This document shows, piece by piece, positions 1-9,443 of a stretch of DNA of 64,000 bases. A model generated the notes under the pieces. That model ran no database searches. It saw only the letters and a list, made by a program, of their open reading frames with translations, and was not told where the DNA came from. The stretch's first letter is position 1, and each line of letters begins with the position of its first letter. A program made the translations under genes and the position numbers. This DNA is from Streptomyces bicolor (GTDB taxonomy: Bacteria; Actinomycetota; Actinomycetes; Streptomycetales; Streptomycetaceae): NCBI RefSeq assembly GCF_000719285.1, contig NZ_JOFS01000012.1, positions 1 through 64,000 on the forward strand, read 5' to 3'.

Positions 1-4
1 CCTA

Positions 5-38
5 GTCTCGTGGGCTCGGAGATGTGTATAAGAGACAG
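5..38 (+). other. Illumina Nextera transposase adapter (non-genomic)
   Basis: These 34 bases match the Nextera Read 2 transposase adapter, and the last 19 bases (20-38) are the Tn5 mosaic end used in tagmentation. Two forward frames across it begin with the peptides MCIRDR and MYKRQ, well-known products of translated adapter. The first true genomic base is therefore probably 39. Bases 1-4 are also likely non-genomic. Confidence 0.97.
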
Positions 39-152
39 GGTCTGGGTGGGGGCTCGTGTGGGGGCCTGCGTGGGGCCCGGCGTGGGAGACGGTACGGGGC
101 TCCGCTGCGTGGGGGGCGGTGCGGGGGGCTGCGTGGGGGTTTGGCTGGGGGG
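39..152. other. G-rich stretch beyond the decarboxylase gene
   Basis: This stretch lies downstream of the decarboxylase on the contig edge. It is very G-rich, with repeated TGGGGG-type runs on the + strand. I see no supported gene. Low-complexity G-runs like these could be why the assembly stopped here. Confidence 0.5.
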
Positions 153-1721
153 TCATCCGGGGGTGTTTCCTTCCACCAGTTTCAGGAGGGCGGCCAGGTC
201 GTCCGGGCGTGTGTGCGGGTTGAGGAGTGTGGCCTTGAGCCACAGGCGCCCGTTTATCCGGGCCCGGCCGAGGACGGCGCGGCCGTCGGTGAGGAGCCTT
301 CGGCGTACGGCGGCGACGGCGTCGTCGGTGGCGTGTGCGGGCCGGAACAGGACCGTGCTGATGGTGGGCGGGTCGTAGAGCTCGAACCCGGGGTGGTCGT
401 GGACGAGGGCGGCGAACTCACCGGCGTGGTCGCAGACCTGCTCGACGAGCCGGCCGAGGCCGGTGCGGCCGAGGGCCTTGAGGGTGACGGCGACCTTGAG
501 GACGTCGGGTCGGCGGCTGGTGCGCAGGGAGCGGCCGAGCAGGTCGGGCAGGCCCGCCTCGGTGTCGTCCTCGGCGTTGAGGTAGTCGGCGCGGTGGTGG
601 AGTGCGGCGAGGTCGCGTGGGTCCCGGACGGCGAGGAGGCCTGCGGCGACCGGCTGCCAGCCGAGCTTGTGCAGGTCGAGGGTGACGGTGTCGGCGGCGT
701 CGAGGCCGGTGAGCCGGTCGCGGTAGCGGTCGCTGAAGAGGAGGGCTCCGCCGTAGGCCGCGTCGACGTGGAGTCGGGCGCCGTGGGCCGCGCACAGGGC
801 GGCGATCTCCGGGAGGGGGTCGATGTGGCCGGCGTCGGTGGTGCCGGCGGTGGCGGCGACGACGAGGGAGCCGGGTGGGCCGGGCAGGTCGGTAAGGGCC
901 TCGTCGAGGGCGGCGGGGTCGAGGGTGCCGGCCGGGGCGGGGACGACGACGGGTTCAGGCAGGCCGAGCAGCCAGGCGGCGCGGGGCAGGGAGTGGTGGG
1001 CGTTCGCGCCGTGTACGAGCCGGACGCCGGTGCCGTGGGCTTCGCGGGCGAGGAGGAGGGCGAGGTGGTTGGATTCGGTGCCGCCGGTGGTGATCAGGGC
1101 GTCGGGGTGTGCGGGGGTTTTCTCGCCCCCGCCGCCCCTACCCGTCCCATCCCCAGGGGCTCTGCCCCTTCGACCCCGCCAGGGGGCTTCGCCCCCTGGA
1201 CCCCCATCGGCCTGAACGGCCTCGTCCTCAAACTCCCCCAGAGGGGGCACCCCCAGACGGGCTGGAATGCCTGAACCGGCGTCGAGAAGTGCCGCTCCCG
1301 GGCCGCGATAGACCTCCCGCGCGAGCGCCCCCGTGACCAGTGCCTCCAGCTCGGATGCCCCGGGTGCCTGGTCCCAGGAGTCCAGTGAGGGGTTGAGGGC
1401 GGAGGCGGCCAGGTCGGCGGCGGTGGCCAGGGCGAGGGGTGGGCAGTGGAGGTGGGCGGTGCAGTAGGGGTCGGAGGGGTCGGTGGCGGCTTCCGTGAGC
1501 GCTCGGACGACGTCGTGGAGGGCGTTCGGGTCGCCCTGGTCGGGCAGTACGTCCCCGACCGCGTCCCGCACGCGCGCGGCTACCGCGTCGGGGCCGCCCG
1601 AGGGCAGTGGCCCGCCGCGCGCCCGGGCGCCCTCGCTCAGCGCGTCGAGCACGGTGTCGAGCAACGGCCGTAGGGCGTGCGGACCTTCAGGGCCTGACGC
1701 GAGCGACGCCGACGCGCTCAT
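153..1721 (-). CDS. PLP-dependent group II decarboxylase / class V aminotransferase-fold enzyme, with an in-frame repeat insertion
   Basis: 522 aa from the chosen ATG at 1721, which has GGGAGG six bases upstream. The fold-type I PLP signature is present: a TTGGTESNH loop that binds the cofactor phosphate, HVDAAYGG with the ring-stacking aspartate, and LDLHKLGW with the Schiff-base lysine. This resembles aromatic-L-amino-acid or diaminobutyrate decarboxylases; the substrate cannot be assigned. About 50 residues (roughly 153-200, Gly/Arg/Pro-rich) just before TTGGTESNH are encoded by a dispersed repeat whose other copy lies in non-coding DNA at 62860-63010. The insertion keeps the frame but sits close to the active site, so activity is uncertain. 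Confidence 0.85.
   Translation of the reverse strand: MSASASLASGPEGPHALRPLLDTVLDALSEGARARGGPLPSGGPDAVAARVRDAVGDVLPDQGDPNALHDVVRALTEAATDPSDPYCTAHLHCPPLALATAADLAASALNPSLDSWDQAPGASELEALVTGALAREVYRGPGAALLDAGSGIPARLGVPPLGEFEDEAVQADGGPGGEAPWRGRRGRAPGDGTGRGGGGEKTPAHPDALITTGGTESNHLALLLAREAHGTGVRLVHGANAHHSLPRAAWLLGLPEPVVVPAPAGTLDPAALDEALTDLPGPPGSLVVAATAGTTDAGHIDPLPEIAALCAAHGARLHVDAAYGGALLFSDRYRDRLTGLDAADTVTLDLHKLGWQPVAAGLLAVRDPRDLAALHHRADYLNAEDDTEAGLPDLLGRSLRTSRRPDVLKVAVTLKALGRTGLGRLVEQVCDHAGEFAALVHDHPGFELYDPPTISTVLFRPAHATDDAVAAVRRRLLTDGRAVLGRARINGRLWLKATLLNPHTRPDDLAALLKLVEGNTPG
1121..1263 (-). repeat. Dispersed repeat R1, copy A (inside the decarboxylase CDS)
   Basis: About 143 bp. Both ends are nearly identical to the reverse complement of 62860-63010: one end starts TCTCGCCCCCGCCGCCCCTA and the other ends CCCCCAGACGGGCT. 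The middle third differs between copies but keeps inverted G/C-rich hairpins such as CAGGGGGC/GCCCCCTG. Normally non-coding, this copy is translated in frame within the decarboxylase. Confidence 0.85.
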
Positions 1722-1882
1722 CGTGTCCTCCCGGGCGCTGGGCAAGAGGGATTACCAGCTTGTACCCGGATGCGTGGTCACACCCGAAAAGCCCAACGAT
1801 CGGAACCCGAAAGGGGGTACCTGCGTGCGGGGAAAGCGTGTCGGGGTGGCGTACGGATGGTTGCGGAGTAAGGGAGCTTCCG

Positions 1883-1911
1883 AGGGCCGGTCGAGCAGGA
1901 CGACCGGCCCT
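1883..1911 (-). terminator. Putative terminator of pepN
   Basis: An 11-bp perfect inverted repeat (AGGGCCGGTCG / CGACCGGCCCT) with a 7-base loop. It lies about 50 bp beyond the pepN stop on the minus strand. There is no T-run, as is usual for Streptomyces hairpin terminators. Confidence 0.55.
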
Positions 1912-1961
1912 GTGCGTCGGCCGTCGGAAGCGGTTCCCCGTACGTCGTACGGGCCGGCGCC

Positions 1962-4466
1962 CTACGCCTCCCGTACGCGCAGCGCCCTTGCGAGGTCGTC
2001 GAGTTGGTCGGCGAACCTGCGTCGCAGCGCCGGGATCGGCTCGCCGTCGCGCAGGCATTCCTCGCCCAGTCGCAGGGCCTCGGCGTCGACGGAGTACGCC
2101 GGGAAGGCGTAGCGGCCGGCGGCGTCGGCGATGGCGGGGCCGCGGCGGGCGGCGAGGGCGACGGCGTCCTTGTAGTAGCGCGGGACGTACTGCCGTACGA
2201 GTTCTTCCTGTTCGGGCTGCCAGAAGCCCTGGGCGGTGGCGATGAAGAGGTAGTTGGACAGGTCGGTGCTGTCGTCGGTGGCGAACATGGCGTCCCAGGC
2301 CTTGGCCTTGGCCTCCTCGTCGGGCAGGGCGGCCCGGCAGCGGGCGGCGCCCTCCTGGCCGGTGGCGCTCGGGTCGCGTTCCAGCTCGGCGGCGATGGCG
2401 GCTTCGTCGACGGCGCCGAGGACGGCGAGGCGGCCCAGGACGCGCCAGCGCAGCTCGGGGTCGAGTTCGGGTCCGCCGGGCACGGTGCCGTCGGCGAGCC
2501 AGGCGGCGATCGTCTCGGGGTGGGCGGCGACGTCGATGAAGTGGCGTACGGCGATCAGGCGCAGGCCGGGATTGTCGCCGTCCTCGGTGCGGCGGATCAG
2601 GTCGCGGCAGAGGGAGGAGAGCGTGGCCAGGGCGGCGGGGCGCTCGTCGGGGGTGAGGTAGCGGTCGGCGATCTGGGCGCCGGCGAAGGCGAGGACGCCC
2701 TGGACGATGGCGAGGTCGGTCTCGTGCGGGAGGTGGGTGCGGGCCGTCTCCAGGTAGGCGGTGGCGGCCAGTTCGCCGTCGCGGACGGCGTCGCGCAGGG
2801 CGTTCCAGACGACGGCGCGGGTGAGGGGTTCGGGGAGTCCGGCGAGGCTCTTGCGGATGGTCTCGAAGGACTCGGCGTCGAAGCGGACCTTGGCGTAGGT
2901 CAGGTCGCCGTCGTTGAGGAGCAGCAGGGCGGGGCGCTTGCCGATGGGCAGCGGGGCCGTGTGCGGGACGTCGAGGTCGAGGCGTTCGCGCAGGACGAGG
3001 TGGCCCTCGTTGTCGCCGAGGTCCTGGTCGTACAGGCCGACGGCGATGCGGTGCGGGCGGTGGCCGGCGTGGTCGACGGTGAGGCTGTAGGTGCCGTTCT
3101 CGCCGGGGGTGACGGCCGGGGTGAGGGTGTCGACGCCGGTGGTGCGCAGCCAGGTGTCGGCCCAGGCGTGGACGTCGCGTTCGGCGGCGGAGGCGAGGGA
3201 GTCGATGAAGTCGGCGAGGGTGGCGTTGGCGAACTTGTGGCGGGCGAAGTGGGTGTTGATGCCGGCGAGGAAGTCCTTCTCGCCGAGCCAGGCCACCAGT
3301 TGGCGCAGTGCGGAGGCGCCCTTGGCGTAGGAGATGCCGTCGAAGTTGAGCAGGGCCGTGGCGGTGTCGTTGACGGCTTCGGGGGCGACGGGGTGGGTGG
3401 AGGGGCGCTGGTCGGCGTCGTAGCCCCAGGACTTGCGGGCGACGCCGAAGTCGGTCCAGGTGTCGGTGAAGCGGGTGGCTTCGGCGCAGGTCTGGTAGCC
3501 CATGTACTCGGCGAAGGACTCGTTCAGCCAGATGTCGTCCCACCAGCGCAGGGTGACGAGGTCGCCGAACCACATGTGGGCCATCTCGTGGGCGATGACC
3601 ATGGCGCGGGTCTGGCGCTCGGTGTCGGTGACGGCGGAGCGGTAGACGAACTCGTCGCGGAAGGTGACCAGTCCGGGGTTCTCCATGGCGCCGGCGTTGA
3701 ACTCGGGGACGAATGCCTGGTCGTAGGAGTCGAAGGGGTAGGGCTCGTCGAACGTCTCGTGGTAGCGGTCGAAGCACGCGCGTGTGACGTCGAGGAGTTC
3801 GTCGGCGTCCGTGTCGAGGTAGGGGGCGAGCGAGCGGCGGCAGTGCAGGCCGAAGGGCAGGCCGCGGTGTTCGGTGCGCACGGAGTGCCAGGGGCCGGCG
3901 GCGACGGCGACGAGGTAGGTGGAGATCAGCGGGGTGGGGGCGGCTTGCCAGCGGCCGTCGCCGAGGTGTTCGGTGATGCCGTTGGCGAGGACGGTCCAGC
4001 CCTCGGGTGCCGTGACGGTGAGGTCGAAGACGGCCTTGAGGTCGGGCTGGTCGAAGGCGGCGAAGACGCGCTGGACGTCGTCCATGAACAGCTGGGTGTA
4101 GACGTAGGTCTCGCCGTCGGTGGGGTCGGTGAAGCGGTGCATGCCCTCGCCGGTGCGGGAGTAGCGCATGACGGCGTCGACGCGCAGTTCGTGCTCGCCG
4201 GCGGTGAGGTCCTTCAGGGGCAGCCGGTTGCCGTCCAGGGTCTCGGGGTCGAGGGGTTGTCCGTCGAGGGTGACGGTGCGCAGCTCGGCCGGCTTGATCT
4301 CGACGAAGGTGTCCGTGTCCGCTTGGTCCGCGCGCGTGCTGAACCGGATGACGGTGCGGGAGTCGAAGGTCTCGTCACCGGTGGTCAGGTCGAGTTCGAT
4401 CGTGTAGCGGTGGACGTCGAGGAGCTGGGCACGGGTCTGCGCTTCGTCGCGCGTGAGTACGGACAT
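1962..4466 (-). CDS. pepN: Aminopeptidase N (M1 zinc metallopeptidase)
   Basis: About 834 aa, removing N-terminal residues from peptides in the cytoplasm. It carries the M1 hallmarks: the GAMEN exopeptidase motif, the zinc motif HEMAH followed 18 residues later by the third ligand in NESFAEY, then a C-terminal ERAP1-like helical domain. Length is normal for actinobacterial PepN. The start at 4466 gives MSVLTRDEAQ, the usual family N-terminus. An ATG nine bases earlier (4475), with AGG upstream, is an alternative. Transcribed towards the decarboxylase with its own hairpin downstream, so probably monocistronic. Confidence 0.93.
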   Translation of the reverse strand: MSVLTRDEAQTRAQLLDVHRYTIELDLTTGDETFDSRTVIRFSTRADQADTDTFVEIKPAELRTVTLDGQPLDPETLDGNRLPLKDLTAGEHELRVDAVMRYSRTGEGMHRFTDPTDGETYVYTQLFMDDVQRVFAAFDQPDLKAVFDLTVTAPEGWTVLANGITEHLGDGRWQAAPTPLISTYLVAVAAGPWHSVRTEHRGLPFGLHCRRSLAPYLDTDADELLDVTRACFDRYHETFDEPYPFDSYDQAFVPEFNAGAMENPGLVTFRDEFVYRSAVTDTERQTRAMVIAHEMAHMWFGDLVTLRWWDDIWLNESFAEYMGYQTCAEATRFTDTWTDFGVARKSWGYDADQRPSTHPVAPEAVNDTATALLNFDGISYAKGASALRQLVAWLGEKDFLAGINTHFARHKFANATLADFIDSLASAAERDVHAWADTWLRTTGVDTLTPAVTPGENGTYSLTVDHAGHRPHRIAVGLYDQDLGDNEGHLVLRERLDLDVPHTAPLPIGKRPALLLLNDGDLTYAKVRFDAESFETIRKSLAGLPEPLTRAVVWNALRDAVRDGELAATAYLETARTHLPHETDLAIVQGVLAFAGAQIADRYLTPDERPAALATLSSLCRDLIRRTEDGDNPGLRLIAVRHFIDVAAHPETIAAWLADGTVPGGPELDPELRWRVLGRLAVLGAVDEAAIAAELERDPSATGQEGAARCRAALPDEEAKAKAWDAMFATDDSTDLSNYLFIATAQGFWQPEQEELVRQYVPRYYKDAVALAARRGPAIADAAGRYAFPAYSVDAEALRLGEECLRDGEPIPALRRRFADQLDDLARALRVREA

Positions 4467-4545
4467 GGACGACATGCTGCCTGATGCCGCTGACAAGGCA
4501 CAGGGGCGGATCGGTACGGGTGTTATGTCCGGCTCGTGGTCGGCG

Positions 4546-5091
4546 TCATGTCCGGTCCGTGGTCGGTGTCGCCGTCGGGCTGTCGCGCTGCGGTGGGACG
4601 CGGGTGTCGGGGTGGGGCAAGGCGGGGCGCGGTCCGGGTTCCCGGGTGCCGGGGTCGTCCTTGACGAGGGCGCGTAACTCGCGGACCTCCTGCTCCAGTG
4701 CGCGCTGGCGCCGGTAGGCGTCGTACAGGTAGCGGACCTTGGTGCGCAGTGTCCAGGGGTCGATGGGCTTCATGACGAGGTCGGCGACGCCGAGCGCGAA
4801 GGCGGTGGACATCAGTTCCTGGTCGGTGCCGAAGCCGGTGAGCAGGATGACCGGTATGTGCTGGGTCTGTTCCACCCGTCGCATGTAGCGCACCACGTCC
4901 AGGCCGCTGACGCCGGGCATCCGGACGTCCAGGAGCAGCAGGCCGACCTGGCCGCGGAGCACCTGTTTGAGCGCCTCGTCGCCGCTGGTGGCGCGGGCGA
5001 GCCGGTAGCCCAGGGGGGCCAGGGCGCTCTCCAGCGCGTACAGCGTGTCCTTGTGATCGTCGACGATGAGGATCTTGGCATCCGACGGCAT
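4546..5091 (-). CDS. Stand-alone response-regulator receiver protein
   Basis: 181 aa. Residues 5-125 form a CheY-like receiver: the acidic pair in LIVDDH, the phosphoryl-accepting aspartate in LLLLDVRMPG, a threonine in LLTGFG and the lysine in VMKPIDP. After it come a short basic/acidic helix (about 125-150, possibly coiled coil) and a disordered Pro/Arg/Thr-rich tail. There is no DNA-binding output domain and no adjacent histidine kinase, so it probably acts by protein interaction with a remote kinase or target. Confidence 0.88.
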   Translation of the reverse strand: MPSDAKILIVDDHKDTLYALESALAPLGYRLARATSGDEALKQVLRGQVGLLLLDVRMPGVSGLDVVRYMRRVEQTQHIPVILLTGFGTDQELMSTAFALGVADLVMKPIDPWTLRTKVRYLYDAYRRQRALEQEVRELRALVKDDPGTREPGPRPALPHPDTRVPPQRDSPTATPTTDRT

Positions 5092-5152
5092 GGCCCGACG
5101 TCCCTCCCACGTGGACAGCCAGGGTATGTCCGGGGCGCTGACGGGGAGTGCG

Positions 5153-5164
5153 TGTCAGCTGACA
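5153..5164. promoter_or_regulatory. Perfect 12-bp palindrome upstream of the receiver gene
   Basis: TGTCAGCTGACA is a perfect palindrome about 60 bp upstream of the receiver gene start, in the 246-bp gap to the chorismate mutase stop. Position and symmetry suit a dimeric repressor or activator site, but no regulator can be named. The rest of the gap holds nothing I can support. Confidence 0.35.
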
Positions 5165-5337
5165 TGCGGTGCACAGCGCAGCATGCCCGGCACGGGCCGC
5201 CGTGTCACTCCCCCGGGCGGGCCTGTCCGGGGCCCGCCGTCATATTCGCGTCGCCCGCGCGGGCGGGTGCGGTGCCGCGCCTTTCGACTGCCCCCGCGCC
5301 GCCGGGGTGATCCGTACGTCAGAGCCTGGTCCGGGGG

Positions 5338-5688
5338 TCATGTGGCCGTGGACGCGACGCCGTTGATCGTGTCCTCGGCGATGCTCTCGTGGTGCCTGAT
5401 CACTTCGCCGATGATGAAGCCCAGGAACTTCTCGGCGAACGCCGGGTCGAGCTTGGCGTTCTCGGCGAGGGTGCGCAGCCGGGCGATCTGCCGGGCCTCG
5501 CGGGCGGGGTCGGCGGGCGGGAGCTGGTGCCTGGCCTTGAGGTGGCCGACCTGCTGGGTGCACTTGAAGCGTTCGGCGAGCATGTGGACGACGGCCGCGT
5601 CGATGTTGTCGATGCTGTCGCGCAGCCGGGCGAGCTCCTCGCGGACGGCGGGGTCGACGTCGCCCTGGGACGGGTTGCTGGTGGTCAT
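5338..5688 (-). CDS. Chorismate mutase (AroQ class)
   Basis: 116 aa, all helical. It converts chorismate to prephenate at the entry to phenylalanine and tyrosine synthesis. The AroQ pattern is visible: an N-terminal helix with LARLRDSIDNIDAAVVHMLAER, in which the arginine and the DxxD-type residues bind substrate, then FKCTQQVGHLK and a C-terminal helix with FAEKFLGFIIGEVIRHHE. Length matches stand-alone actinobacterial AroQ. There is no secretion signal, so it is cytoplasmic. It lies 24 bp downstream of the AraC regulator on the same strand. Confidence 0.9.
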   Translation of the reverse strand: MTTSNPSQGDVDPAVREELARLRDSIDNIDAAVVHMLAERFKCTQQVGHLKARHQLPPADPAREARQIARLRTLAENAKLDPAFAEKFLGFIIGEVIRHHESIAEDTINGVASTAT

Positions 5689-5712
5689 GGGGGCCCAGCC
5701 TACGGGGCCGCC

Positions 5713-6600
5713 TCACATGGTCGTTCGTTCGATCATGGGTGGGTCGTCGGGGTCGGGGACCTGGTTGCTCCAGCCGCCGGGCACGGTGCGGCTCTGCTGG
5801 GCGCGGAAGCGGACGGGGGCCATGCCGACGCGGCGGGTGAACAGGCGGGAGAAGTAGGCGGGGTCGTCGTAGCCGACGCGGCGGGCGACGGCGGCGACGG
5901 GCAGGTCGGTGGCGGCGAGGAGTTCCTTGGCGCGGCCGAGGCGGATGCCGAGCAGGTAGTCCTTGGGGCTGCAGCCGGCGCCGCGCCGTACGGCGGTGCG
6001 CAGTTCGGTGAGGGTCATGCCGTGCCGGGCGGCGTGGTCGGCGACCGTGAGCGGCAGGCAGGCGTCGCGGGCGAGGGCCTTGAGGACCGGGTCGCCGTCG
6101 GGTGCGAGGTCGGCGCGGGCGCGGCGCAGGGCGACGAGGAGTTCGTGGACGGCGGCGCCGGTCTCGACCTCCAGGAGGGGGTTGTCGCGGCGGGCGGCGC
6201 GGGCCATGCGCCCGATGACGGCCCGCGGGCCGGCTGCGTCGGAGAGGGGTACGACGGGGCGGTCCGGCTCGATGTAGCCGAGTTCGGTGTACGAGGCGGT
6301 GGCGGGCCCGGCGAAGTCGACGAAGCCCTCGTCCCAGCCGGTGCCGGGGTCGGGCGCGTAGTGGTGCGGTACGCCGGGGGTGAGCCACAGCAGTGCGGGC
6401 GCGGTGACGGGCGTGCGGCGGCCGTCGGGGTCGGCGTACCACCCGCCGCCGGTACTGATCACGACGGCGACATGGTGGTCCAGGACCCTGGGTCCGACGG
6501 TGGGCAGGGCGCCGTACTGGAGGCCGACGCCGAGGCAGACGAGGCCGAGCCGGTGGTGGGCGGGGCCGGGCGTGAAGAACCGCATCCAGGTGTGGTACAT
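5713..6600 (-). CDS. AraC-family transcriptional regulator
   Basis: 295 aa. The N-terminal half is a cupin-like sugar-sensing domain (GVPHHYAPDPG region). The C-terminal ~100 residues form the double helix-turn-helix of AraC/XylS proteins: LTVADHAARHGMTLTELR, then VAAVARRVGYDDPAYFSRLF and the conserved F-x-R ending. It is divergent from the GH35 beta-galactosidase with an 86-bp gap, and probably activates that gene in response to a galactoside. The short tail after the HTH (Pro/Asp-rich) is unremarkable. Confidence 0.9.
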   Translation of the reverse strand: MYHTWMRFFTPGPAHHRLGLVCLGVGLQYGALPTVGPRVLDHHVAVVISTGGGWYADPDGRRTPVTAPALLWLTPGVPHHYAPDPGTGWDEGFVDFAGPATASYTELGYIEPDRPVVPLSDAAGPRAVIGRMARAARRDNPLLEVETGAAVHELLVALRRARADLAPDGDPVLKALARDACLPLTVADHAARHGMTLTELRTAVRRGAGCSPKDYLLGIRLGRAKELLAATDLPVAAVARRVGYDDPAYFSRLFTRRVGMAPVRFRAQQSRTVPGGWSNQVPDPDDPPMIERTTM

Positions 6601-6686
6601 CCGCGGTCCCTTCCGCGTCGCTTCGGTCCAAGCAGCGCCGATCTTTGTCCATGGACCTGATCACCGCCAGAGGTGAGGGTGGGGCC
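6601..6686. promoter_or_regulatory. Divergent promoter region, AraC regulator / GH35
   Basis: Only 86 bp separate the two start codons, so both promoters must lie here or overlap the 5' ends. I see no convincing -10/-35 pair or strong palindrome. The region is inferred to be regulatory from gene orientation alone. Confidence 0.4.
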
Positions 6687-8462
6687 ATGAGTGAGTTCAC
6701 GGTGGGGGACACGGATTTCCTGCTGGACGGGCGGCCGGTGCGGCTGCTGTCCGGCGCGCTGCACTACTTCCGGGTGCACGAGGCGCAGTGGGGTCATCGG
6801 CTGGCGATGCTGCGGGCGATGGGCCTCAACTGTGTGGAGACGTATGTGCCGTGGAACCTGCACGAGCCGGCGCCGGGCCGCAGCCGGGACGTGGCGGCGC
6901 TCGGCCGGTTCCTGGACGCGGCCGGTGAGGCGGGGCTGTGGGCGATCGTGCGGCCGGGGCCGTACATCTGCGCCGAGTGGGAGAACGGCGGGCTGCCGTA
7001 CTGGCTGACGGCCGAGGTGGGCGCACGCGCGCGTACCCGCGACGAGCGCTACCTCGGACACGTGGCGAGCTGGTTCGGGCGGCTGCTGGGCGAGGTCGTG
7101 CCCCGGCAGATCGACCGGGGCGGACCGGTGATCATGGTGCAGGTCGAGAACGAGTACGGCAGCTACGGCTCGGACGCGGAGTATCTGCGCCGCCTGGCCG
7201 GCCTGCTGCGCGAGCACGGTGTCACGGTGCCGTTGTTCACCTCGGACGGCCCCGAGGACCACATGCTCTCCGGCGGCTCGATCCCGGGCGTCCTGGCGAC
7301 GGTGAACTTCGGCTCCCACGCGCGCGTGGCCTTCGAGACGCTGCGCCGGCACCGCATCGACGGTCCGCTGATGTGCATGGAGTTCTGGTGCGGCTGGTTC
7401 GACCACTGGGGCGGTGAGCACGTCGTACGGGACGCCGGGGACGCGGCGGCGGCCCTGCGGGAGATCCTGGAGTGCGGGGCCTCGGTCAACCTGTACATGG
7501 CGCACGGCGGCACGAACTTCGCGGGCTGGGCGGGCGCCAACCGCAGCGGCGGCGCGATGCACGACGGCCCGCTGGAGCCCGACGTGACGTCGTACGACTA
7601 CGACGCCCCGATCGACGAGTACGGCCGCCCCACGGAGAAGTTCCGGGCCTTCCGCGCGGTCCTCGCCGAGTACGCCGACGGTCCGCTGCCCGAAGTCCCG
7701 CCCGCGCCCGCGTCGTTGAGCGCGCCGGCCGAGGTGGCGTTGACCGACTGGGCGCCCCTGAGTGACGTACTGGAGACGCTCGGCGGCCCGGAGGCGTCCG
7801 GTCCCGTGCCGCCCACGTTCGAGGAGCTGGGCGTCGAGCGGGGCCTGGTGCGGTACGAGGTGATGGTGCCGGGGCCGCGGCAGCCGTATCCGCTGACGGT
7901 GCGCGGGCTGCGGGATCTGGCCGTGGTGTACGTCGACGGGGAGCGGGCCGGGGTGCTCGGCGAGGACGACGTGTGCCTCAAGGAGCCCGTGGCGGGGCAC
8001 GCGCGCGTGGAGTTGTGGGTGGAGTCCCTGGGGCGGGTGAACTACGGGCCTCGGCTGGGCGAGCCCAAGGGGATCACCGGGGGCGTGCTGCACGAGCGGC
8101 AGTATCTGCACGACGTACGCGCGCGTGGGCTGCGGCTGGAGGAGCTGGACGACGTCGAGCGGGTCCGGGCGGTGCCGTCGCGGGAGCTGCCCGGGGACGG
8201 TGCCCCGGGGCTGTACCGGGGCACCGTGAAGGTGCGGGGCGCCGGTGACGCCCGTCTGGAGCTGCCGGGCCGGACCCGCGGGTTCGTCTGGATCAACGGC
8301 TTCGGACTCGGCCGCTACTGGTCCGCGGGGCCGCAGCGCTCGCTGTACGTCCCGGGTCCCGTGCTGCGGGAGGGAGTCAACGAGATCTGGGTGCTGGAGC
8401 TGGAGGAGACGGCCCGGCCGGGGTCCGGCGAGGCCGGTGCCCCGGTGCTCCGGGCCGTCTGA
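6687..8462 (+). CDS. Glycoside hydrolase family 35 beta-galactosidase
   Basis: 591 aa from the chosen ATG at 6687 (GAGGTGAGGG just upstream), giving MSEFTVGDTDF. It hydrolyses terminal beta-galactosides with retention. GH35 signatures are clear: SGALHYFR near the N-terminus, RPGPYICAEWENGGLPYW, VQVENEYGSYG with the acid/base glutamate, and MCMEFWCGWFDHWG with the nucleophile glutamate. C-terminal jelly-roll domains end in GLGRYWS. No signal peptide, so it is probably cytoplasmic and acts on imported oligosaccharides. An in-frame ATG at 6651 is less likely. Probably controlled by the divergent AraC protein. Confidence 0.93.
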   Translation: MSEFTVGDTDFLLDGRPVRLLSGALHYFRVHEAQWGHRLAMLRAMGLNCVETYVPWNLHEPAPGRSRDVAALGRFLDAAGEAGLWAIVRPGPYICAEWENGGLPYWLTAEVGARARTRDERYLGHVASWFGRLLGEVVPRQIDRGGPVIMVQVENEYGSYGSDAEYLRRLAGLLREHGVTVPLFTSDGPEDHMLSGGSIPGVLATVNFGSHARVAFETLRRHRIDGPLMCMEFWCGWFDHWGGEHVVRDAGDAAAALREILECGASVNLYMAHGGTNFAGWAGANRSGGAMHDGPLEPDVTSYDYDAPIDEYGRPTEKFRAFRAVLAEYADGPLPEVPPAPASLSAPAEVALTDWAPLSDVLETLGGPEASGPVPPTFEELGVERGLVRYEVMVPGPRQPYPLTVRGLRDLAVVYVDGERAGVLGEDDVCLKEPVAGHARVELWVESLGRVNYGPRLGEPKGITGGVLHERQYLHDVRARGLRLEELDDVERVRAVPSRELPGDGAPGLYRGTVKVRGAGDARLELPGRTRGFVWINGFGLGRYWSAGPQRSLYVPGPVLREGVNEIWVLELEETARPGSGEAGAPVLRAV

Positions 8463-8485
8463 CGTGCTCCTGGTGCGGCGGACGC

Positions 8486-9394
<909 letters not shown>

Positions 9395-9443
9395 TCATCC
9401 CCGTAGAGTGGAATCGGGTTCAAGGCGTCTTGGGGGTACGGGC

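Noticed and set aside
1121..1263. Intein or programmed-insertion interpretation of the decarboxylase insert
   Set aside because: No intein block residues (N-terminal Cys/Ser, internal His, C-terminal His-Asn) and only ~50 residues; a dispersed repeat explains it.
24..1274. Long + strand open frame opposite the decarboxylase, starting in the adapter
   Set aside because: It begins with adapter sequence and runs antisense to a gene with clear PLP motifs; open antisense frames are expected at this GC content.
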